Below are positions 15,067-23,972 of a stretch of 46,382 bases of DNA, piece after piece. Source of the DNA: Bacillota bacterium (GTDB taxonomy: Bacteria > Bacillota > Limnochordia > Darwinibacteriales > Darwinibacteriaceae). The position numbers were made by a program, and so were the translations under genes. The DNA lies in NCBI GenBank assembly GCA_012837925.1, contig DUQE01000202.1, positions 1 to 46,382 on the forward strand, in the 5' to 3' direction. Below the pieces are notes generated by a model. It saw nothing but the letters and a program-made list of their open reading frames with translations. It had not been told where the DNA came from and did no database searches. How positions within the stretch are numbered: the first letter of the stretch is position 1; every line of letters starts with the position of its first letter.

Positions 15067-15948
15067 ATGTTACAGATGGTGTTACAGAACTCTATCTCAG
15101 GCATGGCCATGGGACTGCTCTATGGAGTGATTGGCATTGGAGTATGTCTTTTTTGGCAGACAACGGGATTAATCAACTTCGCTCACATTTCTTCTGCAAT
15201 GTTAGGAGCCTACTTTTTCTACACCTTTTACGTCATGTGGAAGCTACCAATGGTGATCTCCTTTATTTTGGCCATTGGATTAGTCGCCCTATATGGTGTC
15301 TTCATTTTGCGAGGGGTCATTTACAAACAAATCATGGGAAGAAAAGGTGGTCGCCTAGAGTTTATTGTCGCCACCATGATGTTGAACATCTTCCTTCTGA
15401 ATCTTGTTGTTGTTCTGTGGGGTGGCGTTCCCTATCCCTTCCCCAACATTTTTGGTAGCCCCATGAACCCTCTGAGAATTGGCGGTATCGTTGTTCAATA
15501 CCACTCAGTCTGGGTCTTGGTTTTCACCGGTGCACTCGTCATCGGATTGAACTTCTTCTTCAAGAGGACTCTTACGGGTAAAGCGTTAAGGGCTACGGCT
15601 CAAAACAAAGATACGGCTTCTTTGATGGGAATTGGCGTTGAAAAGATGACGGCTCTTTCTTTTGCGCTAAGTACTGGTATAACGGCTATTGCGGGAATCT
15701 TGCTCGCACCAATCTATTTTGTCTCTGTAGAGTTGGGCGGAGGAATTATCGGAATCAAAGGTTTTGCCTCTGCAGTAATTGGCGGACTCACCAATCCATT
15801 TGGCGCTCTCGTCGGCGGTCTTTTGATCGGTTTGGCAGAAAACTTCTCCGTCTTTTACATTTCTTCTTCCTATCGAGATGTCATTACCTTTGTGTTGCTG
15901 GTGTTTTTCCTTATCGCTAGACCGCAAGGGCTTTTCAAGAAAATGTAG
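15067..15948 (+). CDS. Liv-type ABC transporter permease (LivH family)
   Basis: A 293-residue integral membrane protein with about 8 helices. It has LivH features: LQNSISGMAMGLLYGVIGIGVCLFW at the N-terminus, TTGLINFAHISSAMLGAYFFY, the RATAQNKDTASLMGIGVEKM cytoplasmic coupling region, and GIIGIKGFASAVIGGLTNPFGALVGGLLIG near the end. It pairs with the next gene to form the channel. ATG preceded by GAGGTGG. The 78 bases separating it from the binding-protein gene hold the hairpin above. Confidence 0.9.
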   Translation: MLQMVLQNSISGMAMGLLYGVIGIGVCLFWQTTGLINFAHISSAMLGAYFFYTFYVMWKLPMVISFILAIGLVALYGVFILRGVIYKQIMGRKGGRLEFIVATMMLNIFLLNLVVVLWGGVPYPFPNIFGSPMNPLRIGGIVVQYHSVWVLVFTGALVIGLNFFFKRTLTGKALRATAQNKDTASLMGIGVEKMTALSFALSTGITAIAGILLAPIYFVSVELGGGIIGIKGFASAVIGGLTNPFGALVGGLLIGLAENFSVFYISSSYRDVITFVLLVFFLIARPQGLFKKM

Positions 15949-15966
15949 GTTTGGGGGGATAGTGTT

Positions 15967-16938
15967 ATGCAAAGGAGAAAAATCGGTTTTTTGATCATAG
16001 CCTTACTGATCGTTCTCTATCCACTAGTTGTCAGCGACTCCTACAAGGTTTATATCATGAACCGCAGTTTGATCCATGCCATCATTGCCATGGGCTTGGT
16101 TACACAAGTGGGATTTGCTGGACAGATTTCTTTAGGACATGCGGCATTTTACGGAATTGGCGCTTATACCTCGTCTTTAACGGTGTTGAAACTGGGTTTT
16201 CCAATAGGGTTAGGCTTTCTGGCCGCCATCCTCTTGTGTGTCTTGTGCAGCGTGTTTCTAAGTGTTCCATCATTTAAGCTCAGTGGATTCTTTCTTTCCC
16301 TTACGACCATTGCCTTTGGGCACATCGTTTGGGTGATTATCGTGAACTGGCAGAGTTTGACGAACGGTGCACTAGGCGTTTTCGGCATTCCGAGCTTGAG
16401 CCTGTTTGGGACTCGATTTAACAATACGCATTACTTCTATTTGTTGGTGGTCACCATTGGACTCCTTTATTTCTTTATTAGGAGAATTACCAATAGCTTT
16501 ATTGGCCGAGCCTTTATGGCCATGCGCGATGACGAATTGGCCGCAGAATGTAGTGGAATCAATACCCGGTATTTCAAACTGCTGGCCTTTGGTATTTCCG
16601 CAGGATTTGCCGGATTAGCGGGTGCCTTTTATGCCCATCTTTCAGGTTTTATCAGTCCTGAGAGTTTTCGCTTCGCAGAATCTACGAAGTTCGTTGGTAT
16701 GGCAGTAACCGGTGGTTTACGGCACCTCTTAGGCGGCATTGTTGGTGCTCCAATTGTTACATTCTTACCAGAGATGTTCCGTTTTCCAGGCTGGGAGACC
16801 TACTATATGATGGCTGCAACGTTTGTCATTCTGATGATCGTCGTATTCATGCCTGATGGACTTGCACCCTTGTTGGAAAAAGGGTTCAACAAGATCTTTG
16901 GCGAGCGAAGCACTGGTAAAGGTGGTAGTAGCGAATGA
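15967..16938 (+). CDS. Liv-type ABC transporter permease (LivM family)
   Basis: A 323-residue membrane protein of the LivM group: HAIIAMGLVTQVGFAGQISLGHAAFYGIGAYTSSL near the N-terminus, GRAFMAMRDDELAAECSGIN as the ATPase-coupling region, and FAGLAGAFYAHLSGFISPESF. It is the partner of the LivH-type subunit. The ATG is preceded by GGGGGGAT. Its stop overlaps the following ATPase start by 4 bases. Confidence 0.9.
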   Translation: MQRRKIGFLIIALLIVLYPLVVSDSYKVYIMNRSLIHAIIAMGLVTQVGFAGQISLGHAAFYGIGAYTSSLTVLKLGFPIGLGFLAAILLCVLCSVFLSVPSFKLSGFFLSLTTIAFGHIVWVIIVNWQSLTNGALGVFGIPSLSLFGTRFNNTHYFYLLVVTIGLLYFFIRRITNSFIGRAFMAMRDDELAAECSGINTRYFKLLAFGISAGFAGLAGAFYAHLSGFISPESFRFAESTKFVGMAVTGGLRHLLGGIVGAPIVTFLPEMFRFPGWETYYMMAATFVILMIVVFMPDGLAPLLEKGFNKIFGERSTGKGGSSE

Positions 16939-17708
16939 ACATTTTGGAAACGAAGGGCTTAACAAAATCGTTTGGTGGAGTTACGGCCAACTCAAACCTG
17001 GACATCTGCATCAAGAAGGGGTCTGTTACGGGTTTGATCGGGCCCAACGGATCGGGAAAAACGACGTTCATTAACGTAGTCTCGGGTGTCTATCCTGCAA
17101 CGAGCGGTAAAGTCATTTTTGACGGTAAGGATATTACCAGTCTTGATAAGTACAAGATTGCCCGGGCGGGAATTGCTCGCACCTTTCAAACCATTCGTCT
17201 GTTTGAACGCTTAAGCGTGCTCGAAACCGTCCTTGTAGCCCGACATGCAAGTTATGGTGCTTCGATCTGGGATGCAGTGTTGTCTACATCGCGATTGCGC
17301 GCAGCTAATGCCAGGGAGGAAGCAAGGGCAAAAGAACTCTTGGAGATCGTTGGTCTGGGCAAGCAACATTACGATGTGCTGGGAAACAGCCTTCCTTATG
17401 GTTACCGTCGTAGTCTAGAGATTGCTCGGGCACTGGCTCTTGAACCCTCGCTACTACTTCTGGATGAACCAGCAGCAGGTATGAACCGTGAGGAGTTCAA
17501 CTTTTTGCAGGAAATCATTCAAAACGTAAAGCAACAGGGTATCACGATCCTTTTGGTGGAACACACCATGGAACTGGTCGAAGCGGTCGTGGATCATTGC
17601 GTCGTCCTAAACTACGGCCAGAAGCTGACTGAAGGACCGTTCTGCGATTGCGAATCGGATCCGCGAGTCATTGAAGCGTATTTAGGGAAGGAGGAGGCCG
17701 AGTGTTAA
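16935..17708 (+). CDS. Liv-type ABC transporter ATP-binding protein (LivG family)
   Basis: A 257-residue ABC ATPase. Walker A is GPNGSGKTT (~residues 36-44), the Q-loop region ARTFQTIRLFERLSVLE is typical of LivG, the signature helix is LPYGYRRSLEIARALA (a variant of LSYGQQR normal for LivG), Walker B is LLLLDEPAAGMN, and the switch histidine is in LLVEHTMELV. It starts within the LivM stop (ATGA) and overlaps the LivF-type gene by 7 bases, so the cassette is tightly coupled. Confidence 0.93.
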   Translation: MNILETKGLTKSFGGVTANSNLDICIKKGSVTGLIGPNGSGKTTFINVVSGVYPATSGKVIFDGKDITSLDKYKIARAGIARTFQTIRLFERLSVLETVLVARHASYGASIWDAVLSTSRLRAANAREEARAKELLEIVGLGKQHYDVLGNSLPYGYRRSLEIARALALEPSLLLLDEPAAGMNREEFNFLQEIIQNVKQQGITILLVEHTMELVEAVVDHCVVLNYGQKLTEGPFCDCESDPRVIEAYLGKEEAEC

Positions 17709-18424
17709 AGATCAAGAATCTGTCTGTTTCTTACGGTGATATTCCAGCGCTAAAGAAGGTCAGTTTAGAGGTTAAACAAGGAGATGTAGTCTCCGTTCTG
17801 GGCGCGAATGGCGCGGGCAAAACCACACTGTTGAAGACCATTTCGGGTCTACTTCGCGGTGACTCCGAAAGCCAAATTGAGTTCATGGGCGAGCCGATTC
17901 ACCAGCTTCCACCGAATGAAATCGTTAGGCGAGGCATCGTTCATGTGCCTGAAGGCCGGCAAGTCTTCGCCGAACTCAGTGTTCTCGAGAACATTGAAGC
18001 TGGAAGTTACTCCAGGGACGATCGCAGCAATCTCAAGCGCGAGATCGCTGAGTGTTTCGAGATGTTTCCCGAGTTGATCGGTAAGGAGAAGCAGTTAGCT
18101 GGCACATTAAGTGGAGGAGAACAACAAATGGTGGCTACAGCGAGAGCACTTATCGCCAAGCCGCTCCTGCTAATGGTGGACGAGCCTTCTATGGGTCTTG
18201 CTCCTGTTGTCGTGAAACGCATTTTTGGTCTGCTACGCGAGTTTGTTGCTAGGGGCATCACCATTTTGCTGGTTGAGCAAAACGCCTATATGTCCATGGC
18301 TGTCAGTAATTATGCTTATATCATTGCCCAGGGTGAAATGGTCCTGCACGGATCCGTGGAGGATTTGAAGAAGGACGAGGGCGTCAAAGATTCCTATTTA
18401 GGTGTGAAGAAGAAAGCGAACTAA
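17702..18424 (+). CDS. Liv-type ABC transporter ATP-binding protein (LivF family)
   Basis: A 240-residue ABC ATPase, partner of LivG. GTG start with GGAGGAG 6 bases upstream. Walker A is GANGAGKTT, the signature is LSGGEQQMVATARAL, Walker B is LLMVDEPSMGLAP and the switch region LLVEQNAYMSMAVSNYAYII is characteristic of LivF. It completes the five-gene importer. The dehydratase gene begins 18 bases later, linking import to metabolism on one transcript. Confidence 0.93.
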   Translation: MLKIKNLSVSYGDIPALKKVSLEVKQGDVVSVLGANGAGKTTLLKTISGLLRGDSESQIEFMGEPIHQLPPNEIVRRGIVHVPEGRQVFAELSVLENIEAGSYSRDDRSNLKREIAECFEMFPELIGKEKQLAGTLSGGEQQMVATARALIAKPLLLMVDEPSMGLAPVVVKRIFGLLREFVARGITILLVEQNAYMSMAVSNYAYIIAQGEMVLHGSVEDLKKDEGVKDSYLGVKKKAN

Positions 18425-18442
18425 CATCGTAGGAGGGTTATC

Positions 18443-20122
18443 ATGGAATATCGTAGCCGAAACATTGTTTCTGAAGCACCGCAACGTGCCCTTCTCAAGG
18501 GCGTTGGTCTTACAGATAAAGAGATGGAACAGCCCATTATTGGAATTGCGAACTCGTGGAGTGAGCTCTCCCCAGGGCACATCCATCTGCGCGAAATCAG
18601 CGAGTATGTAAAAAAAGGCATTCGCTATGCAGGTGGAACGCCTTTGGAATTCAACACAATTGCACTCTGTGACGGACTGTCTGGGGCGTTTGTAAAGAAC
18701 AAGGATGCCCAGCGTTACACTCTGCCCTCCAGAGATATCATTGCTGATTCGGTTGAAGTTTCTATCGAATCGAACCAGCTCGATGCCATGGTTCTTATTG
18801 GTACCTGTGACAAGATTGTTCCCGGCATGCTCCTGGCTATGGCCAGGCTTAATATCCCGGCCATCTTCATCCACGGCGGACCAATGTTGGCCGGAAATTA
18901 TAAAGGAGTCTCCATCTGTGGTGGGTCCACAGAACTCATTGAGGCCGCAGGAGCCTATCACGCGGGCAAGATGTCCAAAGAAGACCTAGACGGTTTTATC
19001 GAGAATGCGTGTCCCACACCTGGAGCCTGTGGTTCTATGGTGACGGGTAACAGTATGGGGATCATCATGGAGGCTTTGGGATTAACCTTACCCAAGGGAT
19101 CAACCATTCCTGCTCAGGATCTCAGGCAGCTCCGCCTAGCCGAAGAGGCGGGTCGCGCCATTGTCGACCTTTTGAAAAAGAACATCCGTCCCCATGACAT
19201 TATTAATGAAAAGTCCATTGACAATGCCATTCGGGTACTCGCAGCAACCGGCGGGTCCACCAACTGCGTACTGCATCTCGCAGCTTTAGCTCAAGAGATG
19301 GAGCTGGACATTGATATTCTAGGCAAGATCGACGCGTTGAGTAGTTCTACCCCGCATCTTGCTCCCATGACACCATCTGGAACGTTTACGGTTCCTGAGC
19401 TCAATGAGGCGGGCGGGCTTCCGGCTTTGATGCGTGAAATGCAATCACTGCTAAATCTCGATGTGATGACAGTGACGGGCCAGACCCTCGCTGAGAATAT
19501 TGCCAATGCAGAGATTCTCGATTCTCGGATTATTCGTTCCATGGACAATCCCTTCCATGCGCAAGGTGGCGTGGCAGTCTTGTATGGCAATCTAGCTCCC
19601 GATGGGGCCGTTGTGAAACAGTCGGCCGTCTCGGAAGGTATGATGGTGCATTCAGGCCCCGCCCGCATCTTTGAGTCCGAAGAGGAAGCAGTAGAAGGTA
19701 TCTATGCTGACCGTGTACAGGCCGGCGATGTCCTGGTTATCCGCAATGAAGGACCCAAGGGCGGACCTGGCATGCGAGAAATGACGACAGCTATTGGTGC
19801 CCTCTGGGGTAAGGATCTGGCGAGTTCTGTCGCACTAGTCAGTGACGGTAGGTTCTCCGGTGCCATTCGTGGTCCCGCTGTAGGTTATGTTTCGCCGGAG
19901 TCAGTGGAAGGGGGACCCCTCGCTTTGCTCCAGGAGGGAGACATTGTTTCCATTGACATTCCAAACCGCACCATCAATGTAGATCTTACGGATGAAGAGC
20001 TAGCGGCCCGGCGTGCCAAGTGGCAGCGACCGCCCTTTAAGATTAGGAAAGGTATTCTTCGCCTCTATGAACTCTTTGCGACCTCAGCAAACAAAGGGGC
20101 CGTTCTAAAAATCGATCGGTAG
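18443..20122 (+). CDS. IlvD/EDD-family Fe-S dehydratase, probably not canonical dihydroxy-acid dehydratase
   Basis: A 559-residue dehydratase that should convert a 2,3-dihydroxy acid to a 2-keto-3-deoxy acid. Fe-S ligands typical of the family are C122 (TCDKIVPGM) and C190/C196 (NACPTPGACGSM); SPGHIHLRE resembles the E. coli-type IlvD with an oxygen-sensitive cluster. ATG preceded by AGGAGGG. Two features differ from IlvD by eye. The metal-binding loop usually read as DDGIAMGH.GM is here CDGLSGAFVKNKDAQRYTL, longer and without the GH pair. The C-terminal GRFSGGT.G..IGH block reads GRFSGAIRGPAVGY. With no ilvC or ilvBN nearby and racemase genes next door, a sugar-acid or other hydroxy-acid substrate is more likely than valine/isoleucine precursors. 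Confidence 0.85.
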   Translation: MEYRSRNIVSEAPQRALLKGVGLTDKEMEQPIIGIANSWSELSPGHIHLREISEYVKKGIRYAGGTPLEFNTIALCDGLSGAFVKNKDAQRYTLPSRDIIADSVEVSIESNQLDAMVLIGTCDKIVPGMLLAMARLNIPAIFIHGGPMLAGNYKGVSICGGSTELIEAAGAYHAGKMSKEDLDGFIENACPTPGACGSMVTGNSMGIIMEALGLTLPKGSTIPAQDLRQLRLAEEAGRAIVDLLKKNIRPHDIINEKSIDNAIRVLAATGGSTNCVLHLAALAQEMELDIDILGKIDALSSSTPHLAPMTPSGTFTVPELNEAGGLPALMREMQSLLNLDVMTVTGQTLAENIANAEILDSRIIRSMDNPFHAQGGVAVLYGNLAPDGAVVKQSAVSEGMMVHSGPARIFESEEEAVEGIYADRVQAGDVLVIRNEGPKGGPGMREMTTAIGALWGKDLASSVALVSDGRFSGAIRGPAVGYVSPESVEGGPLALLQEGDIVSIDIPNRTINVDLTDEELAARRAKWQRPPFKIRKGILRLYELFATSANKGAVLKIDR

Positions 20123-20140
20123 TAAGGAGAGGTGAAAGTC

Positions 20141-21406
20141 GTGGTACAAACACTAGAACTACCCTACGGAAAGAATTCTTTACGTTTTCTTCTGGACGCC
20201 AAAGCGCAAGTTGCGCAGGCGACCCTCAATACTCTACCCGAGATTGATTTGGCTGGTGAACTGATCGCGGCCCTAGATGACCCCATTCATTCCCAACCTT
20301 TGGAGCAGTTGGCCAAAGGGCTGGAGTCGGTGCTCATTCTCTGCGATGACAATACGCGGCCAACGCCGGCTCATCTGATTCTGCCCTCCGTTCTTCAACG
20401 ACTGGACTTGGCGGGTGTAAAGCGCGAACACATTAAAATCCTGATTGCCGGTGGTTCGCACAGGCCCATGACCGAAGAAGAGATGATCGCGAAGGTAGGC
20501 GAAGAAGTCTACCGTTCCGTTCAGGTTCTCAACCATGAGTTTGATAACAAAGACCGGCTCGTGTACCTTGGCGAAACCAAGAACGGCACACCGATCTGGA
20601 TCAACAAGTTGGTTTTTGATGCTGATCTCGTGCTAGGAATTGGAGCCATCGTGCCCCATCGCTACTGTGGTTGGGCCGGTGGGGGAAAAATCGTTCAACC
20701 AGGAGTATGCGGTGAAGAGACGACCATTGCCACGCATTTGATGATCACAAAAGATGAGTCTATTACCTTAGGTAACCTCGACAATCCTGTGCGAAAAGAG
20801 ATCGATGACATTGCACTGCGTGCCGGTTTGAAGTTCATTGTCAACGCGATTCTAGATGCTAACCAAAGGGTTGTAGGACTTGTGGCTGGCGATCCTATTC
20901 AAGCACACCGCATGGGTGTAGAAATTGCCAAGAAGGTCTACGGTGTTCCCCTTCAACCCGCCGATTTGGTCCTGATCAGCTCGTTTCCTGCCGATCTAAA
21001 CTTCTGGCAGGCCGGTAAAGCGCTTTATTCTGCTGATCTTGCTGTTAAGCCAGGAGGTACCATTGTGTTGGTTACCCCAGCGATTGAAGGACCGGGAGAA
21101 CACCCGGAGTTCTTAACACTCATGGCCAAGAGCTATGACGAAATCATCGCTCTTCTCGATAACAACGAAGTCGAAGACCAGATCGGTGCAGCAGGAGCCC
21201 TGGCGGTTGCCATCGTGAAGCAACGGGCTAAGGTGATCATTGTCAGCGACGGGATCACCGATGAGCAGGTTGAATCGATGGGCTTTACGCGCTACAATCC
21301 CGAGGATATACAGACGGCGATTTCCCACGCTTTTAAGGGTTTGGGAGACAATCCTACTATCAATGTCATTCACGAAGGTGCCGAAATTCTACCACTTATT
21401 AACTAA
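20141..21406 (+). CDS. LarA-type nickel-pincer 2-hydroxyacid racemase/epimerase, copy 1
   Basis: About 421 residues. The GTG at 20141 is preferred; an in-frame GTG at 20132 is only 2 bases from AAGGAG. LarA (lactate racemase) uses a nickel-pincer nucleotide bound to a lysine. Here the key positions are conserved at almost the L. plantarum numbering: H107 (GGSHRP), H173 (IVPHRYCG), K183 (AGGGKIV, the pincer-linked lysine) and H199 (IATHLM, nickel ligand), plus DDNTRP in the first domain. So it should be active, given cofactor from LarB/C/E encoded elsewhere. LarA homologues act on many 2-hydroxy acids, including lactate, malate, hydroxyglutarate and gluconate, so the substrate is open. Copy 2 follows in tandem. 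Confidence 0.87.
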   Translation: MVQTLELPYGKNSLRFLLDAKAQVAQATLNTLPEIDLAGELIAALDDPIHSQPLEQLAKGLESVLILCDDNTRPTPAHLILPSVLQRLDLAGVKREHIKILIAGGSHRPMTEEEMIAKVGEEVYRSVQVLNHEFDNKDRLVYLGETKNGTPIWINKLVFDADLVLGIGAIVPHRYCGWAGGGKIVQPGVCGEETTIATHLMITKDESITLGNLDNPVRKEIDDIALRAGLKFIVNAILDANQRVVGLVAGDPIQAHRMGVEIAKKVYGVPLQPADLVLISSFPADLNFWQAGKALYSADLAVKPGGTIVLVTPAIEGPGEHPEFLTLMAKSYDEIIALLDNNEVEDQIGAAGALAVAIVKQRAKVIIVSDGITDEQVESMGFTRYNPEDIQTAISHAFKGLGDNPTINVIHEGAEILPLIN

Positions 21407-21430
21407 GGACGCTAGAAAGCTGGGATTAAA

Positions 21431-22711
21431 ATGGATGTCAATTTAAAGTACGGTCGGCAAACCATGCAAGGGATACTGCCCCTGGCCAACGTGGAAGAAC
21501 TCGTTCCCCAAGCGTATGAAAAGGAAGTAGGGGACATCTCTGCACTCTTAAAACACAAGCTCAGCCATCCGACCAACGGTATTGGGCTTGATCAGATTCT
21601 GCAGCCCGGGGAGAAGGTTGTCGTTGTGGTCAGTGATATCACCCGTACTTGGACGAGAACGAGGGACTACTTGCCTACCATAGTGGAGTACGTCGAAGCT
21701 TGTTCCATTGCCCCAAGTGACATCTCTATCTTAATCGCTCGTGGTTGCCATCGTAGTCAAACCGAGGATGAGTTCAAGCAAATTGTCGGCGAGGAGATCT
21801 TTGCCAAGTACGAAGTCGTGGAGCATGATGCGGATAACCCGGACGGACTGGTCTATGTGGGTACAACAACACGCAACAATCCAATCTATGTCAACAAACG
21901 TGTTGTGGAGGCCGACAGGGTAATTCTGACAGGTGGAATCATCCATCATGCCATGGCAGGCTTTGGGGGAGGACGAAAGAGTATTTTGCCCGGTGTATCG
22001 GGGCGGAAGACGGTGGAAAACAACCATCTCAATTGCCTCCATCCTACGGATATTGACATCAACCCAGCTATTGGCTCAAACAGGCTACAGGGCAATCCTC
22101 TTCACGAAGACATGACGGAAGCAGCAGCTTTTGTTAACCCGGACTTCTTAGTCAACGTAGTTTTGGATACGAAAAACGAGATTGTGGATTTTTTTACCGG
22201 CCATTGGTTCGAGGCTTGGGCTGAAGGTTGTGCGTTGGTCAACGAGATTTATGGAGTTCCCATTGACGAACAGGCCGATCTCACGGTGGCAAGCTGTGGT
22301 GGCTTTCCCTATGATATTTCGTTGTACCAGGCTAGTAAGACATTTTATAATGCAGCCCAGGCAACCAAAGTTGGGGGAACGATCATCCTTCTAGCCCAGG
22401 CCGAAGACGGTCCCGGATCACCCGATTTCTTTGGGTGGTATGACAATGAAACATCAGAAGAGTTCTTTACTAACTTGAAGGCGGAGTTCACAATTCCCGG
22501 ATACTTGGCGTATCTAATCTATGTCATTGCCCAAGAGCGGAAGGTATACGTAGTAACAGATTGTGCAGCTGAGCAGGTGGCAAAAATGGGTGTAATCCCC
22601 GTTGCGAACCTGCAAGAGGCCATTGATCAGGCGTGCGCTGATTTGGACGGTGACGCCAAGGTGTTTGTTATGCCCGAGGGAGGATATACATTCCCCATGA
22701 TCAAGGCATAG
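21431..22711 (+). CDS. LarA-type nickel-pincer 2-hydroxyacid racemase/epimerase, copy 2
   Basis: A 426-residue paralogue of the preceding gene, clearly diverged rather than a recent duplicate. The catalytic set is again present: H107 (ARGCHRS), H173 (IIHHAMAG), K183 (GGGRKSILPGVSGRK, very close to authentic LarA) and H199 (NNHLNCLHP). The region around the first-domain DHTRP motif is SDITRTW, suggesting a different substrate pocket from copy 1. It begins 24 bases after copy 1; the ribosome site is weak. Two active-looking racemases side by side suggest either two stereocentres or two related substrates in one pathway, or a hetero-oligomer. The DRE-TIM enzyme gene follows after 19 bases. Confidence 0.87.
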   Translation: MDVNLKYGRQTMQGILPLANVEELVPQAYEKEVGDISALLKHKLSHPTNGIGLDQILQPGEKVVVVVSDITRTWTRTRDYLPTIVEYVEACSIAPSDISILIARGCHRSQTEDEFKQIVGEEIFAKYEVVEHDADNPDGLVYVGTTTRNNPIYVNKRVVEADRVILTGGIIHHAMAGFGGGRKSILPGVSGRKTVENNHLNCLHPTDIDINPAIGSNRLQGNPLHEDMTEAAAFVNPDFLVNVVLDTKNEIVDFFTGHWFEAWAEGCALVNEIYGVPIDEQADLTVASCGGFPYDISLYQASKTFYNAAQATKVGGTIILLAQAEDGPGSPDFFGWYDNETSEEFFTNLKAEFTIPGYLAYLIYVIAQERKVYVVTDCAAEQVAKMGVIPVANLQEAIDQACADLDGDAKVFVMPEGGYTFPMIKA

Positions 22712-22730
22712 AAAATAGGAGGTATGAAAG

Positions 22731-23972
22731 ATGACGAAACTTAGAGAGCTCAAGGATATGCCCATGCAGGGTCAACCTTATTTTGGCGACAAGAAATGGG
22801 TTTCGCCCGTGAACTTTGAGGTTGCAGGTCCCGAGACGTCAAAGTCAATTTACATCCACGATGTTACCTTGCGCGACGGCGAGCAGACTTGTGGCTTAAA
22901 CTGGACAGAAGATGAAAGAGTAGAGATCGGTGTCGCCCTTAATGATCTGGGCGTGAAGAGAATTGAAGTGGGCATGCCCGTCGTTTCAGAGGATATTCGA
23001 AGAGCGATTAAGCGCCTTGTAGAAATGAACCTGCAAGCCGACATTGTTACCTTTGCCCGGGCAAAGAAAGAAGACATTGATTATTCGGTGGAGTGCGGAG
23101 TGAAATCCATTGTGGTTGAGCACGCAGTCAATCCATACACCTGCCAATATGCCTACGACGTTGATACAGAGCAGCTCATCAAACGGATCGTAGATCACAT
23201 CAAGTATGCTAAAGATTGCGGGTTGAATACCACATTCATGGGCTGGGACGTTACCAGAGCAAGCCTTGACTACGTAAAGAAGGTCTACTCTGCGGTGGTC
23301 GAGCAGGCCCAACCTGAAGCCATTGTCTATACAGACAGTTTTGGCGTGGCATCTCCTATGGCTGTCTATTTGGCCATTTCCGAACTTAAGAAACTCGGTG
23401 TACCGGTGGAGTTCCATGTTCACAACGAGTTTGGCATGGCTATGGGTTCGGTCTTGGCTGCTGTTTATGCTGGTGTTGACGGAATCCACTCCTCCATCAA
23501 TGGTTTGGGCGAGAGAACGGGTAATGTGGCAACGGAAGAGGTCGCTGCAGCTTTAGAGATTCTTTTGAATGTCAAGTCTGGTGTCGACTTGAAGAAGATA
23601 GACAGAGTGACCAAGATGGTGGAGCAAGTCACCGGAATTGTGATTCCACCCAACAAACCTGTAACAGGGAAGAGGCTTTTCTGGTTAGAGTCTGGTGTAG
23701 TCGTTCATGCCAAGGAAAAATTGGAAAAGAGCGGGATTCCCTCGGCCATGACACCATATCTGCCCGAGTTGACGGGGCGCGAAGATATCGAGATCGTCTT
23801 GGGCGGTTCGAGTGGCAAGGCCAGCGTTCAATACTACCTGGAGAAGCGCGGCGTTGAAGTCACCGATGAGCAGCTCGATACGCTGGTAGATAAGATTAAA
23901 GAAAAGGGTCGTGTCAAGCGCGATGTACTCAGCAAAGAAGACTTCGACGCGATTCTTGCTGAGGTCCTGTAA
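22731..23972 (+). CDS. DRE-TIM metallolyase-family enzyme (homocitrate/isopropylmalate synthase-like), altered C-terminus
   Basis: A 413-residue HMGL-like TIM barrel. The metal and substrate motif is DVTLRDGEQT (R48, D49), followed by IEVGMPVVSEDIRRA, metal histidines H229 and H231 (FHVHNEFGMA) and GLGERTGN near 258-265. These place it with homocitrate, citramalate and isopropylmalate synthases. After the barrel there is a short communication-type region but no full LeuA regulatory domain. The usual FTHESGIH segment, which supplies a catalytic histidine in synthases, reads FWLESGVVVH, so both histidines appear lost or shifted. It may therefore work as a lyase or aldolase, or on an unusual substrate. 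AGGAGG precedes the ATG, and the stop overlaps the butyrate kinase start by one base. Confidence 0.8.
   Translation: MTKLRELKDMPMQGQPYFGDKKWVSPVNFEVAGPETSKSIYIHDVTLRDGEQTCGLNWTEDERVEIGVALNDLGVKRIEVGMPVVSEDIRRAIKRLVEMNLQADIVTFARAKKEDIDYSVECGVKSIVVEHAVNPYTCQYAYDVDTEQLIKRIVDHIKYAKDCGLNTTFMGWDVTRASLDYVKKVYSAVVEQAQPEAIVYTDSFGVASPMAVYLAISELKKLGVPVEFHVHNEFGMAMGSVLAAVYAGVDGIHSSINGLGERTGNVATEEVAAALEILLNVKSGVDLKKIDRVTKMVEQVTGIVIPPNKPVTGKRLFWLESGVVVHAKEKLEKSGIPSAMTPYLPELTGREDIEIVLGGSSGKASVQYYLEKRGVEVTDEQLDTLVDKIKEKGRVKRDVLSKEDFDAILAEVL

Noticed and set aside
22986-23489. Minus-strand 167-codon open frame inside the DRE-TIM gene
   Set aside because: It is the complement of conserved barrel motifs, with no ribosome site and no family resemblance.
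18443-23972. Branched-chain amino acid biosynthesis operon (ilvD plus leuA-like gene)
   Set aside because: ilvB/N, ilvC and leuB/C/D are absent, both enzymes have altered motifs, and the neighbours are racemases, kinase and importer genes.
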